Part shown: positions 6,003 to 6,437 of the stretch, piece by piece | Layout of the letters: each line of letters starts with the position of its first letter | Position numbering within the stretch: the stretch's first letter is position 1 | Assembly (NCBI GenBank): GCA_012735335.1 | Contig: JAAYHO010000258.1 | Span: 1-6,437, forward strand | Source of the DNA: Gammaproteobacteria bacterium | GTDB taxonomy: Bacteria; Pseudomonadota; Gammaproteobacteria; Pseudomonadales; Pseudomonadaceae | Length of the DNA stretch: 6,437 nt | Direction of reading: 5' to 3' | The notes under the pieces: model-generated | What the model was told of the DNA's origin: nothing | What the model saw: the letters and a program-made list of their open reading frames with translations, nothing else | The model's database searches: none | Translations under genes and position numbers: made by a program

Positions 6003-6437
6003 GCAGCACCAGTCCTGTCGACGACTTACCCAATATTGATCCGGATGAACTACACCCTATCAATATTGACGCGCTGGCTCACCCGGATGACCCTCGCCAT
6101 CCACCGCGCATTCTGGTGCTCTACGGCTCCCTACGCGAGCGGTCTTTCTCACGGCTCGCTTCCGAGGAAGCGGCTCGACTGCTCCGCTGGTACGGATGCG
6201 AGGTGCGCACCTTCAATCCATCCGGCCTGCCCCTGCCGGACGATGCGGATGCCGAGCACCCGAAGGTGCAGGAGCTGCGCGAGCTTACCCAGTGGTCGGA
6301 GGGGATGATATGGGTCAGTCCAGAACGCCACGGGGCCATGACCGGCATCATGAAAACGCAGATTGACTGGATTCCGCTGGCATTGGGCGGCGTGAGGCCA
6401 ACCCAGGGCAAAACGCTGGCAGTGATGGAGGTCTCGG
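5999..6437 (+). CDS. arsH: ArsH, NADPH-dependent FMN oxidoreductase / organoarsenical oxidase (3' end cut by the window)
   Basis: ArsH is a flavodoxin-fold FMN protein. Family members oxidise trivalent methylated or aromatic arsenicals to less toxic pentavalent forms and show NADPH-dependent flavin or quinone reductase activity. The first 146 residues are present, out of about 230-245 for the family. The FMN phosphate-binding loop is [10 protein letters not shown] (43-52), preceded by the first beta strand RILVLY (37-42). [19 protein letters not shown] (106-124) and [14 protein letters not shown] (131-144) are highly typical of ArsH. The N-terminal extension before the fold (about 1-35) is also usual. 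The start ATG overlaps the arsC stop, with AAGGAA just upstream (5991-5996), so translation is coupled. The reading frame is open to the window edge with no frameshift. Confidence 0.95.
   Translation, partial: MSSTSPVDDLPNIDPDELHPINIDALAHPDDPRHPPRILVLYGSLRERSFSRLASEEAARLLRWYGCEVRTFNPSGLPLPDDADAEHPKVQELRELTQWSEGMIWVSPERHGAMTGIMKTQIDWIPLALGGVRPTQGKTLAVMEVS

Larger units (their letters stand above)
3777..6437. mobile_element. Left end of an integrase-bearing genomic island carrying ars genes (partial)
   Basis: A complete P4-like tyrosine recombinase follows a conserved housekeeping block and is followed directly by arsenic resistance genes, with box repeats on both sides of the recombinase. This is the usual layout of the integrase-proximal end of a genomic island. 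The left boundary is uncertain: 3777 marks the first box, but the true junction may lie anywhere from the tandem repeat at the ychF end (3616) to there. The right end and the second att copy are outside the window, and no intact tRNA target is seen at the junction. Confidence 0.6.

Overview
The window looks like a chromosome segment of a gammaproteobacterium, most likely Pseudomonas-like (Pseudomonadaceae or a near relative). The basis is the conserved order tRNA-Gln, prs, rplY (long bL25/Ctc form with an acidic tail), pth, ychF, and protein sequences that read like the pseudomonad versions. Genus and species cannot be fixed from this alone.

Layout. Positions 1-64 hold the 3' part of tRNA-Gln(UUG). 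Positions 189-3626 are a run of same-strand housekeeping genes: PRPP synthase (prs), a rho-independent terminator, ribosomal protein bL25 (rplY), peptidyl-tRNA hydrolase (pth, GTG start) and the P-loop NTPase YchF. Translation and nucleotide precursor supply are the common theme. Right after ychF the character changes. The end of ychF lies in a triple 11-bp tandem repeat (3616-3648), followed by a large imperfect palindrome of about 125 bp (3651-3775) and then three GGGGGTA boxes (3777-3817). A complete P4-like (DUF4102-type) tyrosine recombinase with all catalytic residues follows (3842-5053). Just past its stop codon is a mirror-symmetric array of four GGGGTA boxes (5053-5121).

Positions 5197-6437 hold the start of an arsenic resistance operon: a promoter with overlapping dyads, arsR, arsC (glutaredoxin-type arsenate reductase) and a truncated arsH. 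They are linked by 4-base ATGA stop/start overlaps, so they are surely co-transcribed. No arsenite efflux gene lies in the window; it should be further downstream if the operon is complete.

My reading is that the core locus tRNA-Gln-prs-rplY-pth-ychF has been invaded downstream of ychF by an integrase-bearing genomic island whose first cargo is arsenic resistance. The most interesting parts are non-coding: the ordered GGGGTA boxes on both sides of the integrase (three intervals of exactly 22 bp), which look like recombinase arm-type or regulatory sites, and the palindrome next to ychF that may contain the attachment core. The protein-coding content itself is from known families.
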